From positions 1-6,390 of the forward strand of contig JARFQX010000115.1 of NCBI GenBank assembly GCA_029287555.1: DNA of 6,390 nt, read 5' to 3'. The translations under genes and the position numbers were made by a program. Positions 5,867 through 6,390 of the stretch are shown here, piece by piece; the stretch's first letter is position 1, and the number at the start of each line of letters is the position of its first letter. Under the pieces are notes generated by a model that was given only the letters and a program-made list of their open reading frames with translations, was not told where the DNA came from and made no database searches. This DNA is from Rubripirellula sp. (lineage in GTDB: Bacteria; Planctomycetota; Planctomycetia; Pirellulales; Pirellulaceae).

Positions 5867-6390
5867 ATGACATCTTCGAACGCATCTTTGACGCAGCAAC
5901 CGGCGTGGCAAGCGTTGCAACGCCACTTTGAGGAGGTGAAAGAAACGCATCTTCGCGAGTTGTTTGCCGACGATGACCGTCGTGGCGAGCGTTACACTGC
6001 CAAGGCGGCGGGCTTGTATCTCGATTACTCCAAGAATCGGGTAACCGACGAAACGCTCAGGCTTTTGATTCGACTCGCCGAGGAATCGGGGCTGCGTGAG
6101 AAGATCGACGCAATGTTCCGCGGCGAGAAGATTAACATCACGGAGGATCGAGCAGTCCTGCACGTGGCGCTGCGGGTACCCAGAGATGCTTCGATCCTCG
6201 TCGATGGGGACAATGTTGTTCCGGAGATTCACGCCGTTTTGGACCGGATGTCCGATTTTGCCAATCACGTGCGTGGAGGCCAATGGACCGGGCACACGGG
6301 CAAACGGATCGCGAACGTGGTCAATATCGGAATCGGTGGTTCCGATCTCGGCCCAGTGATGGCCTACGAGGCACTCAAGCACTACAGCAA
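5867..6390 (+). CDS. pgi: Glucose-6-phosphate isomerase, 3' end missing
   Basis: Interconverts glucose-6-phosphate and fructose-6-phosphate in glycolysis and gluconeogenesis, in the cytoplasm. The frame is open from ATG 5867 to the right edge, giving 174 codons, about one third of the usual 540-550 residues. It follows the E. coli Pgi type: RYTAKAAGLYLDYSKNRVTD (42-61), MFRGEKINITEDRAVLHVALR (83-103), and TGHTGKRIANVVNIGIGGSDLGP (141-163), the last being the start of the SIS sugar-isomerase fold with its phosphate-binding glycine/serine loop. The catalytic Glu, His and Lys lie beyond the window. The start was chosen because the frame from the nearby ATG 5862 closes after two codons, whereas 5867 has GAGGGG nine bases upstream. 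A 310-bp spacer with several stems separates it from the glycosyltransferase gene, so it is probably transcribed from its own promoter. No defect is visible. Confidence 0.96.
   Translation, partial: MTSSNASLTQQPAWQALQRHFEEVKETHLRELFADDDRRGERYTAKAAGLYLDYSKNRVTDETLRLLIRLAEESGLREKIDAMFRGEKINITEDRAVLHVALRVPRDASILVDGDNVVPEIHAVLDRMSDFANHVRGGQWTGHTGKRIANVVNIGIGGSDLGPVMAYEALKHYS

Noticed and set aside
5765..6382. Open frame of 205 codons on the - strand
   Set aside because: Antisense to pgi, which has clear family motifs; the translated product has no recognisable pattern.

Overview
The window looks like part of a bacterial chromosome of moderately high GC content. It most resembles a planctomycete of the Pirellulaceae (Rhodopirellula) type. 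This assignment is an inference from the combination of an E. coli-like pgm and pgi, a secreted BNR_4 propeller protein with an Ala-Ala-Gln signal-peptide end, a 'LAGTDGVSLE' GT4 glycosyltransferase, scattered single genes with long spacers, and inconsistent Shine-Dalgarno use. No mobile element, tRNA, rRNA or CRISPR array was seen.

Layout from left to right: (1) the 3' part of pgm, phosphoglucomutase, on the + strand and cut by the left edge; (2) a convergent gene on the - strand for an unrecognised five-helix membrane protein of 179 residues; (3) a divergently transcribed + strand gene for a secreted 470-residue BNR_4 beta-propeller that carries a His/His/Tyr/Arg pattern reminiscent of PL24/PL25 ulvan-type polysaccharide lyases; (4) a possible 45-codon ORF coupled to its stop codon by an ATGA overlap, a near-perfect 21-bp-period repeat and a hairpin; (5) a small 85-residue hypothetical protein on the - strand with a strong ribosome binding site; (6) a 315-bp divergent spacer; (7) a + strand GT4 glycosyltransferase of 420 residues, possibly related to mannosylglucosylglycerate-type synthases; (8) a 310-bp spacer with three clear inverted repeats; (9) the 5' third of pgi, glucose-6-phosphate isomerase, cut by the right edge.

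The pgm and pgi products interconvert glucose-1-P, glucose-6-P and fructose-6-P. They therefore set the supply of sugar nucleotides that the glycosyltransferase between them would use. The genes are not a single operon: strands alternate and spacers are long. Functional linkage is suggestive only. The most interesting points are the possible lyase active site in the BNR_4 protein, the unusual GT4, the structured spacer in front of pgi, and the coupled mini-ORF. I saw no clear evidence of a wholly new multi-gene system.
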